DNA of 64,000 nt, taken from contig JAILXR010000001.1 in assembly GCA_050789445.1 (NCBI GenBank), positions 868,001 through 932,000 on the forward strand, read 5' to 3'. The translations under genes and the position numbers were made by a program. The notes beneath the pieces were generated by a model, which worked only from the letters and a program-made list of their open reading frames with translations, did not search any database and had not been told where the DNA came from. Source of the DNA: JAWSVE01 sp050789445 (GTDB taxonomy: Bacteria > Pseudomonadota > Gammaproteobacteria > Pseudomonadales > Cellvibrionaceae). Shown here piece by piece: positions 1-7,894 of the stretch; position 1 is the first letter of the stretch, and each line of letters opens with the position of its first letter.

Positions 1-1784
1 CAACTTCGAATATCTTTAACTGCTAACAAACCATAACTCTGTCTAGGTACAAAAGCTCTTGATGATTCTTGGTCATCAGAACCATCAGGGGGATTATTTA
101 TACTGCTGGCATGTGTGCCTGTTCCATTGCCATTATTAAAATGAAACCTTATAAGACTATTTTGTTTAGGCCGATAACTTATCTCGCCTTCAAAACCATA
201 GGCTGTAAATTTAGCTGCATTAATAGGGCGAGAAGTATAGCCATTTGTAAAATCGGGCTGGGCATAATCACGAGCGAATGTAATTAAATCATCGTACTCC
301 TCTTTATATACTTTCAATTCCCAAGTGATTGGCCAGCGAGCTGATCGTCCAATATAGCCAATGTCATAACTGGTAATTTTTTCAGCTTTTATATCTTTGT
401 TTGTTGTATAGATCTGATCGGTGACTAACCCATTAGACAAAATTACTTTTGAATCGACATTTTTTTCTAATAAAGATGGAATTCGATAGGCTTGCGAAAA
501 TGATAATCGTATCGACTGTGAGCTGGATAAATGCCCGTTTAAACTGAACCGAGGTGAGAGGTGTGGTTTTTCAATATCACTTTCTTCATATAACCCCCCG
601 ACATTGGCCGTTAAATAGTTTTGTATAGGGATCTGGATGTTCCCAAAAATTCGGTAGCTCGTATCAGATACCGTACCTTTTTCAGTGAGGTACGGCTCGC
701 TTGCCAAAGCATCATAACGTATGCCCGCACCACCAACATACTGAATGCCATTATCAAGAATCCTGCTGTATTGAAATTCGAGATCCGACCTATTGGCATG
801 GAATGTTCTCACTCCTGCACGTATCGTTTGGTCTGGAGCTCCTGTTAGAAATTGAAAATCTGATGGGGTTATACCCAATATGTTCGACAGCGGAATAGAG
901 CTTGTCATGTCATCTTCGTCTCGGAAATTATGAAAGAATTTTATTTTTAGCTCTTCATTTTCTGAAAACAAATGACTCCATTGCACATCACCAGACCAAA
1001 TGTTTAATGATTGATCTCGGTTTAAGAAAAAACCTTCTGACCCAATTTCTGGTGCGCCAACTGAACCATGGGTATAAGAAAAATTAGCCTCAACATAATC
1101 TCTATGAGTTAATGCGATTTTACTAGAAAACGAAAGATCACTGAGATCACGTTCGTCTCGAGCGTTATCGAATCCATCATTTTCACGCACTGATGCGGTT
1201 ACACGATAGTTTAAATTTTCATGGGTGGCACTGTGCCTAAAAAGCAATTGCCGCTCGCCCATATTACCTGCTCTCGCTTTTATGTAGAGTTTGTCATCTA
1301 GTTCAGGTGTTCGTGTAATAATATTAATCGCACCAGCAAAAGAATTTGACCCATACGCTGAAGCGGCTGGGCCGCGAACTACTTCTATTCGTTCAATGTC
1401 TTCTATATGTATTCCCAATGTTCGCCAATCGATAGCCGATAAAGACGAGGTGTAGGTTGAGCGACCATCAATTAATATTTGTAACCGATTAGGATATTGC
1501 CAACTGAAGCCGTGAGAATTGACAGCAAAAGTCTGCCCGTCAGCGTGTACCACTTGAAAACCTGGGACCAGTCGAAAAATATCAGCAATTTCAATAAATC
1601 CAGAAGCTTCAATGATAGCTCTATCAATCACCGTAACAGCAGAAGGGCTGGTTAATACTGATTGGGTTAAACGGCTTGCACTAGTTATAACGGGAAGGTC
1701 AATAAAAAAATCGTCTGAAAACTCATTAGAATAAGTTGTGGGGATCCACATAATCAGTGAAAGAAATAAAATATTTTTTTTCAT
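1..1784 (-). CDS. TonB-dependent outer-membrane receptor, partial (runs off left edge)
   Basis: The frame is open on the minus strand from an ATG at 1784 to the left edge with no stop. The first residues form a signal peptide (MKKNILFLSLIMW...). A typical plug domain follows: LPVITSASR, an IERIEVVRGPAASAYGSNSF motif and GAINIITR. These are hallmarks of TonB-dependent receptors of the colicin I/vitamin B12 type. The remainder reads as alternating beta-barrel strands. The C-terminal barrel end lies outside the window. The protein would import a ligand across the outer membrane using TonB energy; the substrate cannot be read from the sequence. The response-regulator gene ends 25 bp upstream on the same strand, so the two may be cotranscribed. 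Confidence 0.88.
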   Translation of the reverse strand, partial: MKKNILFLSLIMWIPTTYSNEFSDDFFIDLPVITSASRLTQSVLTSPSAVTVIDRAIIEASGFIEIADIFRLVPGFQVVHADGQTFAVNSHGFSWQYPNRLQILIDGRSTYTSSLSAIDWRTLGIHIEDIERIEVVRGPAASAYGSNSFAGAINIITRTPELDDKLYIKARAGNMGERQLLFRHSATHENLNYRVTASVRENDGFDNARDERDLSDLSFSSKIALTHRDYVEANFSYTHGSVGAPEIGSEGFFLNRDQSLNIWSGDVQWSHLFSENEELKIKFFHNFRDEDDMTSSIPLSNILGITPSDFQFLTGAPDQTIRAGVRTFHANRSDLEFQYSRILDNGIQYVGGAGIRYDALASEPYLTEKGTVSDTSYRIFGNIQIPIQNYLTANVGGLYEESDIEKPHLSPRFSLNGHLSSSQSIRLSFSQAYRIPSLLEKNVDSKVILSNGLVTDQIYTTNKDIKAEKITSYDIGYIGRSARWPITWELKVYKEEYDDLITFARDYAQPDFTNGYTSRPINAAKFTAYGFEGEISYRPKQNSLIRFHFNNGNGTGTHASSINNPPDGSDDQESSRAFVPRQSYGLLAVKDIRS

Positions 1785-1809
1785 TAATGTTTATCTTGTA
1801 GGTTAGTCA

Positions 1810-2469
1810 TCACAAAATTCCTTGTAGTTTAGCTTCATGTACTGCTTGCATCCTATTTCGGACGGATAGTTTTTTATAAATATTTTTCACGTAACCTTTA
1901 ATGGTATGAATTGACAGGTTAAATGCATCGCCTATTTCTTTGTCTGTGTATCCTTTGCTAACAAGAATAAGTACTTCCTTTTCACGTTTAGTTAATAAAT
2001 AGTTATTAACTTCACCGGTGATGGGATATGAAGGCAAAAGTGTTAATTCATCTAATAAGTGCCTTGCAATACTTGGGCTGATTGGCGATCCACCTTGAAG
2101 CATTTGAGTGATCGCATTATTTATATCTATAAAGTTATCGTCTTTTAACAAATAACCTGAGGCTCCGGCTTTGAGTGCATTGATAACATGATCGCCATCG
2201 CCGAAAATAGAAATCACAATGGCAAGTTGTGTTTTAACTTCAGGTAAATGCAACATTTTGATTAGGTCAATTCCATTCCCATCAGGTAAATCAAGATCAG
2301 TGAGTAAAATGTCAGGGGAATTGTTTTTTAGAATTTCCGAAGCTGATTTGAAGTCACCGACAGATTCTAAAAGCTGAAAACTCCTACCTTTAGTTATGGC
2401 CTTATTTAGTCGCATCCTTGTCGCATAAGAATCTTCCACGATCAATACTGTCGGTTTCGCTTCGTCCAT
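1810..2469 (-). CDS. NarL/FixJ-family two-component response regulator
   Basis: The 219-residue protein has a receiver domain at about residues 7-120: acidic cluster VEDS near the start, phospho-acceptor aspartate in LLTDLDLPDGNG, and the conserved lysine in GYLLKDDNF. A LuxR-type helix-turn-helix follows at about 155-215 (LTKREKEVLILVSKGYTDKE, then HTIKGYVKNIYKKL). Family knowledge: such proteins bind DNA as phosphorylated dimers. The gene sits 25 bp upstream of the TonB receptor gene on the same strand, which suggests it controls that receptor or is cotranscribed with it. No sensor kinase is visible within the window, so the signal is unknown. Confidence 0.93.
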   Translation of the reverse strand: MDEAKPTVLIVEDSYATRMRLNKAITKGRSFQLLESVGDFKSASEILKNNSPDILLTDLDLPDGNGIDLIKMLHLPEVKTQLAIVISIFGDGDHVINALKAGASGYLLKDDNFIDINNAITQMLQGGSPISPSIARHLLDELTLLPSYPITGEVNNYLLTKREKEVLILVSKGYTDKEIGDAFNLSIHTIKGYVKNIYKKLSVRNRMQAVHEAKLQGIL

Positions 2470-2494
2470 CTCAATCTCTATCGGGGTAATAATT

Positions 2495-2755
2495 ATGCAT
2501 AATCACACGATAACTTATGAATTACAAAAACACATGTTATCTATGAACAGTAGTCTATCTAAAAGAGTGCCACGCAAAGCTAAAACTAACAATCACAACA
2601 CTAGCATAGAGAAGCCGATTGTATTTGTATTTTTAGCCATTTTTATCGCACAAATCTACGCAAAATTTCCATTATCCCTGCAACACCAATACTACCGTCT
2701 TCATGACTTTCTTACATGGCTTCTCGCTGGTCAAGACCCAAACGAGCATAGTTAA
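2495..2755 (+). CDS. hypothetical small protein with one possible membrane helix
   Basis: An 86-codon frame diverges from the response regulator, with 25 bp between the start codons. The N-terminal half is polar and basic. Residues about 42-56 (IVFVFLAIFIAQIYA) could form a short membrane helix. I recognise no family and see no strong ribosome-binding site, so the frame may be non-coding. A CCCTC/GAGGG hairpin lies just after the stop (about 2767-2780) but has no T-run. Existence as a gene is uncertain. Confidence 0.3.
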   Translation: MHNHTITYELQKHMLSMNSSLSKRVPRKAKTNNHNTSIEKPIVFVFLAIFIAQIYAKFPLSLQHQYYRLHDFLTWLLAGQDPNEHS

Positions 2756-2933
2756 TATTGAATTACCCTCGAACGAGGGGTTTAAGTTATCTAAGGATAA
2801 GCGCAGGATAAAATTATTGAGGCTAACTATAAATATTAACTCAAAGAAATTAAGAAATTTCTGATCGGCGTAAATTTATATCCGAAATAAAAAATTTTAA
2901 ATTCCGCTTTAATTAATCAATCTGGGAAAAATA

Positions 2934-4616
2934 ATGAATGGAATATCAGTCATTAAACGTTGGAAAAAAATCAGTTCACTACTTCCGCTTTTAGCAATAA
3001 CCGCCTGTGGGGGCGGTGGAGGAGGGGGTGGTAGTGTTGCCGTTGTGGATGGAACCAATCAGTTGAAAACAGGATATTTTACCGATAGCCCTGTATCAGG
3101 CCTGACATACAATACGGCAAGCCAGTCGGGTATTACTGATAGTGACGGTACTTTCACTTATAAAGAAGGGGAAAGCATTACCTTTTCTGTAGGCGACACA
3201 ACCATTGGGGAGCCCGTACTTGCTGTTAGCACAATGACACCATTGACGATCACTCCAAATGCCGAACTGTACACAACGGCATCACAACTCAATCACACAC
3301 TGAATACACGTGGCGTTAAACAAGACGGGCTGCATAAGTTCATCAACATTCTTATCTTTCTACAAACATTGGACGAAGATGCTGATGCCAGTAACGGTAT
3401 TACCATCGCTCCAGAAGTTGCTAATCGATTTATTGGAATACAAATACAATTCGATCGAAGTTTTTATGATTTTCTATATCAAAATCCGAAACTAAAAAGC
3501 ATTAGCTATGCTGCCGTAAATGCAGGGGAGATTAGCAGTGGTGAATTAATTCCAGCAGGGCAGGCGCTAGATCATTTTTATACCATACAAAATATCAGTT
3601 ACTCAGCTGCAATCGCAAACATGGTTAGCGTTGATTCGAATGCCGATGGTATAGCTGATCAAATATACAACTACAGTTTTGATGCTCGCGGAAACAGGGT
3701 TAGTTTTAATCGCGACTCTAACGGTGATGGTGTTTCCGATAAAATTACCACCTTAGTGTACGACGATAAAGGCCATGAAGTAAGCGCTAGCAGTGATGAC
3801 AATGCCGATGGTATTCCCGACTCGGTTACAACTCGAAGTTATGGTGCCTACGGTAATCTCACGAGTAGAAGTATCGATGAAGATGCTAATGGGACTGTTG
3901 ATGATTTTAGGACTTTCATTTATGACGACAGTGGAAATCTTATTGAAAAACGCCGTGATAACAATGCTGATGGCACTTTCGATTCCATAACAATAGAGGT
4001 TTACGATGATAATGGTAACGTGCTTACATCTAGTATCGATAGTAATGCCGATACTATTATCGATTCCGTAACAACGAATTCATTTAATGAGAACGGAAAG
4101 CAAATTAGCTATAGCAATGACAGCGATGCAGACGGAACCCCAAATAGACTTGCCTTATATATTTACGACGATAATGAAAATTTAATTCTTATCCGCAGAG
4201 ATGATAATGGAGATGGTACGACTGACTCCATTACGACGAACACTCACGATGTAAACGGTAACACTACCAGCCGAAGCCGTGACAACGATGCAGATGGTAT
4301 CGCCGATGAAATCGACACTTATCAGTTTGACAGCAATGGAAATTTGACATCCATTACTCGGGACTCTAATGCTGATGGTGTTGCCGATGACATAACCACC
4401 TTTAGCTATGATCTGAATAACAATCAACTTTCGGAAAGTCGCGACCGGGATGTGGACGGTGTTACCGATGACACTTTGAGTTCGACCTTTGATAGCGATG
4501 GCAATGTCATTAGCCAAGAAGAAGATGTCGGAGCAGATGGAACTGTGGATGAAATTATTACTTATTTTTATATTGATGCCACTTGGACTGCGGCCATCGC
4601 TTCACAAGTTAATTAA
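2934..4616 (+). CDS. lipoprotein with 12 EF-hand-like Asp-rich repeats
   Basis: The N-terminus is a lipoprotein signal ending in a lipobox (LAITAC) followed by an unbroken run of eight glycines, so the protein should be lipidated and exported. Residues about 45-210 hold a domain beginning GYFTDSPVSGLTY, a type I recall from lipoproteins of marine gammaproteobacteria. From about residue 230 to the end there are 12 tandem repeats of roughly 29-30 residues. Each carries a D-x-[DN]-x-DG loop (for example DSNADGVADDITT) followed by a short Y/F-D-x-x-GN turn. The loops resemble dockerin/thrombospondin type 3 calcium sites, so calcium-dependent folding is likely (inference). A GGGAAAAATA stretch precedes the ATG. 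Function unknown; a surface adhesin or scaffold is possible. Confidence 0.85.
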   Translation: MNGISVIKRWKKISSLLPLLAITACGGGGGGGGSVAVVDGTNQLKTGYFTDSPVSGLTYNTASQSGITDSDGTFTYKEGESITFSVGDTTIGEPVLAVSTMTPLTITPNAELYTTASQLNHTLNTRGVKQDGLHKFINILIFLQTLDEDADASNGITIAPEVANRFIGIQIQFDRSFYDFLYQNPKLKSISYAAVNAGEISSGELIPAGQALDHFYTIQNISYSAAIANMVSVDSNADGIADQIYNYSFDARGNRVSFNRDSNGDGVSDKITTLVYDDKGHEVSASSDDNADGIPDSVTTRSYGAYGNLTSRSIDEDANGTVDDFRTFIYDDSGNLIEKRRDNNADGTFDSITIEVYDDNGNVLTSSIDSNADTIIDSVTTNSFNENGKQISYSNDSDADGTPNRLALYIYDDNENLILIRRDDNGDGTTDSITTNTHDVNGNTTSRSRDNDADGIADEIDTYQFDSNGNLTSITRDSNADGVADDITTFSYDLNNNQLSESRDRDVDGVTDDTLSSTFDSDGNVISQEEDVGADGTVDEIITYFYIDATWTAAIASQVN

Positions 4617-4672
4617 AGATTTGCAATTATTTTTAACACTTAAGTTTTTAAAATCACCGACAGCAGAGCTAA

Positions 4673-5233
4673 TTGATGGTTTTGCTCAACTCAAAAAATG
4701 GAATATGTTCAGAAACTGATCGCACTATGATCCAAGACATTATCGACTTGATGGATCATTTAAACATTGAGAAAACCCACATCGGTGGGTTTTCAATGGG
4801 AGGAGCTACAACAGCATGCTTACTCAAAATTGCACCGGAAAGATTTTTAACCGCAGCGATCATGGGTATGGGCATAAAAGAAACGGAAGAATGGCGAGAC
4901 AACACACCTAAAGACCTTAAAAGTTCTAGAGCAGCGATACCAACAGGCCCAAGAGTAGATCTAACAAGTCGTAATGACGGCTCACCACGTGGAGCACCAA
5001 AAGGTGCGCCCGATGCAAATCCAGAAGTAGATTTAACTCAAATAAATTTTCCTATACTGGCTATTAATGGTGGCAACGATAAACCATTAGCGAAAACTCA
5101 TCGTATGTGGAGAGAACTTAAGGATTTTACTTACGTAGTCATACCTGGAAGAAATCACATGCAAGTTTGTCGCGATCCTCTTTTTGGTGACGCATTAACT
5201 CGATTTATTAGCGCCAACAATCCAAAAAAATAA
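4673..5233 (+). pseudogene. 5'-truncated alpha/beta hydrolase remnant
   Basis: The frame encodes the C-terminal two-thirds of an alpha/beta hydrolase. The nucleophile elbow GFSMGG is at about residues 40-45 and the probable catalytic histidine is in PGRNHMQV near residue 163. An aspartate-containing segment (AINGGNDKPLAKT) lies between them. The N-terminal strands and oxyanion-hole region normally found ahead of the elbow (about 80-90 residues) are missing. The preceding DNA back to the lipoprotein stop at 4616 shows no matching coding sequence in any frame that I can recognise. I read this as a decayed gene. A short functional esterase is possible but unlikely without the N-terminal half of the fold. 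Confidence 0.6.
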
Positions 5234-5611
5234 TTTTAAGTTCAGCAGAATTAAAAAAGCCATCAGAAATCACTATCTAGACAGAACAGCGCTCTATAAA
5301 CTGAGTTAACTTTCTGTTTTGAAGGTTAATATTGAAGAAGCTTAGTGCCATATCGATTCAATAATATGTCACTAAACAACCAGTAACATATTGAAGGAGG
5401 GTCATCTGCTCCATTGATTGTTGTTTTAATAAACGACGAGACCAGTTGATTGCCTTCTAGACATCAAGAGTTAAAAGAAGTCATTTGAAATAATTTGAAC
5501 CTTTACAAAGGAGCTAACGACTTAAACTTGTACACCTTTATGGGCTTCTGCAAGCCGAAGCTTTTTTTCGAAACGGTTACTTCATGTAACAAAAATAATA
5601 GGCGAATAATA
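5234..5611. other. AT-rich intergenic stretch without a recognisable gene
   Basis: I see no supported coding sequence here. There is an isolated Shine-Dalgarno-like AAGGAGGG near 5395 with no useful start codon after it, and a second AAAGGAG near 5510. A small hairpin with a T-run sits at 5544-5568. The stretch separates the hydrolase remnant from a small secreted-protein gene and may contain its promoter. Confidence 0.5.
5544..5568 (+). terminator. possible rho-independent terminator or attenuator
   Basis: GCTTC (5544-5548) pairs with GAAGC (5557-5561) across an 8-nt loop and is followed by seven Ts. A competing hairpin, GGCTT/AAGCC, overlaps it. It lies in the leader of the secreted-protein gene, so it could end upstream transcription or attenuate this gene. 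The stem is short and the call is weak. Confidence 0.35.
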
Positions 5612-6046
5612 ATGTTTAATTTTAATAATAATTCAGTAAAGAGAAATGATTTTCGGTTAGTAATCATGGCCTGTATGTTGATAGCACTTTTTATTGTCTC
5701 CATTCCAGCAGCAAAGGCAGATATAAGTGCAGAGCGGGATTTTCAAAATTGTTTGTTAGATGGTGGGCACACTAGCGAGCGTCCAGACGGAAGCGCAATG
5801 TGTTGTAGTGCTCTTACTTTAGGCTACTGTACAGAATGCAAAGACGGCAAGTGTAAAGTATCGGCCGCTTCAACAGTTAAGGGAGAAGATCCTGTTAAGA
5901 AAGATAGATTTATAGCACCCTCCGCCAACCCTGTTGGGCCTGCCGTCTCCAAAAAACCTGCACAATCAAAAATTCCCTCTTCAGGAATCAAGCCGATAAA
6001 AGGATATACGCCGATCAGTAAAAATAAAGCCACTCGTAAAAAATAA
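5612..6046 (+). CDS. small secreted cysteine-containing protein of unknown function
   Basis: I start this 144-residue protein at the ATG at 5612, because from there it begins with a clear signal peptide: basic NSVKRNDFR, a hydrophobic core, and AKA-like cleavage before DISAERDF. The mature part carries six cysteines in a short span (about residues 50-85: NCLLDGG, MCCSAL, GYCTECKDGKC). These could form disulfides or bind metal. The C-terminal third is low-complexity, rich in K, P and S. The frame stays open upstream to 5495, but that extension lies across the hairpin and looks non-coding. I do not recognise the family. Confidence 0.6.
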   Translation: MFNFNNNSVKRNDFRLVIMACMLIALFIVSIPAAKADISAERDFQNCLLDGGHTSERPDGSAMCCSALTLGYCTECKDGKCKVSAASTVKGEDPVKKDRFIAPSANPVGPAVSKKPAQSKIPSSGIKPIKGYTPISKNKATRKK

Positions 6047-6168
6047 AAATTTGGGCAGGCTAAATTAGGCATAAGAAATCCTCGAACTCACTGAAGAGCT
6101 CGGGGATAATGTTTAATCCGAAAAATATGTTTAACTCAAAAAATTTATTTAGTTATATTATATTTTTA

Positions 6169-6401
6169 TTATTTTCGAGGCGGTGGTGCTACATAAGAAT
6201 CCTGAATACCTGCTTTAGCCTCTAAAGGAGTACCTATGTCGAGGTAGCGACTATTTTCTTCTGTATATACAGGCCATTCAATTAAACCTTTCATGCTATT
6301 TCAGGTTTGGAAAAGGTGCCAAAATGACTATCTAAATTTTTTCGTATTTCGTTATATATTCTGCCATTCTCTAAACCATTCTCTTTATCGAGCTTTGCCA
6401 T
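6169..6401 (-). pseudogene. C-terminal remnant of a type-B carboxylesterase, frameshifted
   Basis: Two short overlapping minus-strand frames (6401-6291 and 6294-6169) together read like the end of a carboxylesterase/lipase: FSKPEI, then after a frame change IEWPVYTEENSRYLDIGTP. Family knowledge: type-B carboxylesterases end with a FAKTGxPN...WPxYT...Y-L-I pattern. The catalytic triad and the bulk of the protein are absent. The first frame begins at an ATG with an AGGAAA-like site 5' of it, so it could have been recruited as a tiny open frame. I consider it debris. Confidence 0.5.
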
Positions 6402-6491
6402 GTTAATTTCCTTTAAGATTTTTGGCTTCGAGTATTGGCATTGTTGATAGCCTCATTGCGAGTTTGACCATCATCTTGAACCCCGTTTACG

Positions 6492-6829
6492 TTTGGTAAT
6501 GCGATTGCTTTTTCAAGTGACGGAAATACCTTGGCTGTTAGTAGCGAGGTGACGGCATTGGTGTAGACGCAGCTCAAACACGTTTGGGAACAGTTTATTC
6601 CGGCGCTGTTTACACTTATTCCCGTAGTGGAACAGTTTGGAGTGAAAAAACGTATCTGAAAGATTTAAACACTGGGTACGAGGATTTTTTCGGCCATTCA
6701 ATATCATTGAGTGGTGATGGAGAAATATTGGCAAGCGGAGCGACAAAAGAGGACGGTGATGGTATAGGAATAGGGAGCGCGCAAAATCTACAGACAAATC
6801 ACGACTCAGGTGCGGTGTATGTTTATTAA
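6492..6829 (+). pseudogene. FG-GAP repeat protein fragment with a frameshift
   Basis: The plus strand encodes tandem FG-GAP (integrin-alpha-like beta-propeller) repeats: FGNAIAFSSDGNTLAVSSE, then after a one-base frame change near 6547, GDGIGVDAAQT and SGAVYTYSRSGTVWSEKTYL, then FGHSISLSGDGEILASGA. The two frames join perfectly if one base is restored at the frame change, so a single deletion is likely. Neither end of a full-length protein is present: there is no signal peptide, and only about two repeats of a normally longer propeller. This is a gene remnant next to the carboxylesterase remnant. Confidence 0.65.
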
Positions 6830-6974
6830 CAAATGCACCAGACAGCTTTTAGCTTATAAAGGGTTGGCAAATGAATTTTAAGTTTAGCTATTCTAATTTT
6901 ATTTTTTAATGAACAATAACGAAAGTTCTGCCATTAAAAACCACTCGATAATTATAAGTATCATAAATTTTATA

Positions 6975-7427
6975 TTAATTTTTATTTTTTATTGCCGTTA
7001 AAAAATGCACTATAGCCATGCCCACTGTCATAGAAACAACAAACAAAATGCTTTCTATGTGTAAATAAGCGAGTGAAGCAATCGCTGGGCCTGGACAATA
7101 ACCGTATATACCCCAACCGATTCCAAAAAGAGCCGCACCAGAAATAAGTTTGGGATCCAAATTTTTATTCGTTGGCAATTCAAACGTATCACAAATAACA
7201 GGGGCCGTTCTTTTTAACACAAAGCGAAATGAAAGGAGTGTGACTAAAACAGCACCTCCCATGACGAACATAAGATCAGGCATCCAATCCCCAAAAATAT
7301 CAAGAAAACCTATCACTTTAGCTGTGTCAGTCATTCCGGAAATCGCTAAGCCAGCACCAAAAACTATACCGCACGCTAATGAAGCTAAATTTTTCATGAC
7401 AGAACTTTTAATCATTGTATTGGTCAT
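6975..7427 (-). CDS. YeeE/YedE-type transporter half, C-terminal partner (DUF6691-like)
   Basis: I start at the ATG at 7427, which has AAGGTG five bases upstream; an in-frame ATG at 7460 lacks a site. The protein (150 residues) is almost entirely hydrophobic with about four membrane helices. It has the family glycine/cysteine motifs: GIVFGAGLAISGM near the start and FGIGWGIYGYCPGPAIASL near the end. Family knowledge: YeeE/YedE (TsuA/PmpAB) proteins move thiosulfate or other sulfur species across the inner membrane, often as two half-length subunits. Its partner half lies immediately upstream, and both follow sulfide/persulfide oxidation genes, supporting a sulfur role. Confidence 0.85.
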   Translation of the reverse strand: MTNTMIKSSVMKNLASLACGIVFGAGLAISGMTDTAKVIGFLDIFGDWMPDLMFVMGGAVLVTLLSFRFVLKRTAPVICDTFELPTNKNLDPKLISGAALFGIGWGIYGYCPGPAIASLAYLHIESILFVVSMTVGMAIVHFLTAIKNKN

Positions 7428-7437
7428 GATTTCACCT

Positions 7438-7875
7438 TTATTGAAAAATATGTCGAACAATAAAAACCGTTAAAATCCCGGCGGCCATAAATGTAAGCGT
7501 AGCTATAATAGATCTAGCTGAAAGCCTAGCAATACCACACACACCATGTCCGCTGGTGCAGCCACTCCCTAATTTAACACCTACACCAACACACAACCCA
7601 CCGAGAATGGCTAATGGGTAAGAGCTGTTTGCTAAAGGAGTAGGGTGCTGACTTAATAAATGGAATAAAAATGCGCCTATAGGTAGCCCTATAACAAACG
7701 CCCATCGCCATAACCGGTCAAAACCGGCAGAAAAGGCGCCCCAGTAAATGCCACTGACGCCACAAATCCTACCGAGCAACAGTAGCATTAGCGTTGCAGC
7801 TATTCCTATAAAAATACCACCTAGAATTGGCAGTGAAAAACTTTCAATAATCATTTTGAGGTTCTCGTCGTACAT
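7438..7875 (-). CDS. YeeE/YedE-type transporter half, N-terminal partner
   Basis: This 145-residue membrane protein carries the diagnostic sulfur-transporter motif GSGCTSGHGVCG (about residues 102-113) plus GRICGVSGIYWGA near residue 35. The conserved cysteines in such motifs line the substrate path in thiosulfate transporters of this family. About four membrane helices are predicted by eye. The second half-transporter starts 11 bp beyond its stop codon, so the two are translated together and probably form one complex. A later ATG at 7854 is an alternative start that keeps all helices. Confidence 0.85.
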   Translation of the reverse strand: MYDENLKMIIESFSLPILGGIFIGIAATLMLLLLGRICGVSGIYWGAFSAGFDRLWRWAFVIGLPIGAFLFHLLSQHPTPLANSSYPLAILGGLCVGVGVKLGSGCTSGHGVCGIARLSARSIIATLTFMAAGILTVFIVRHIFQ

Positions 7876-7894
7876 GAAATTTATCTTTAAAATA

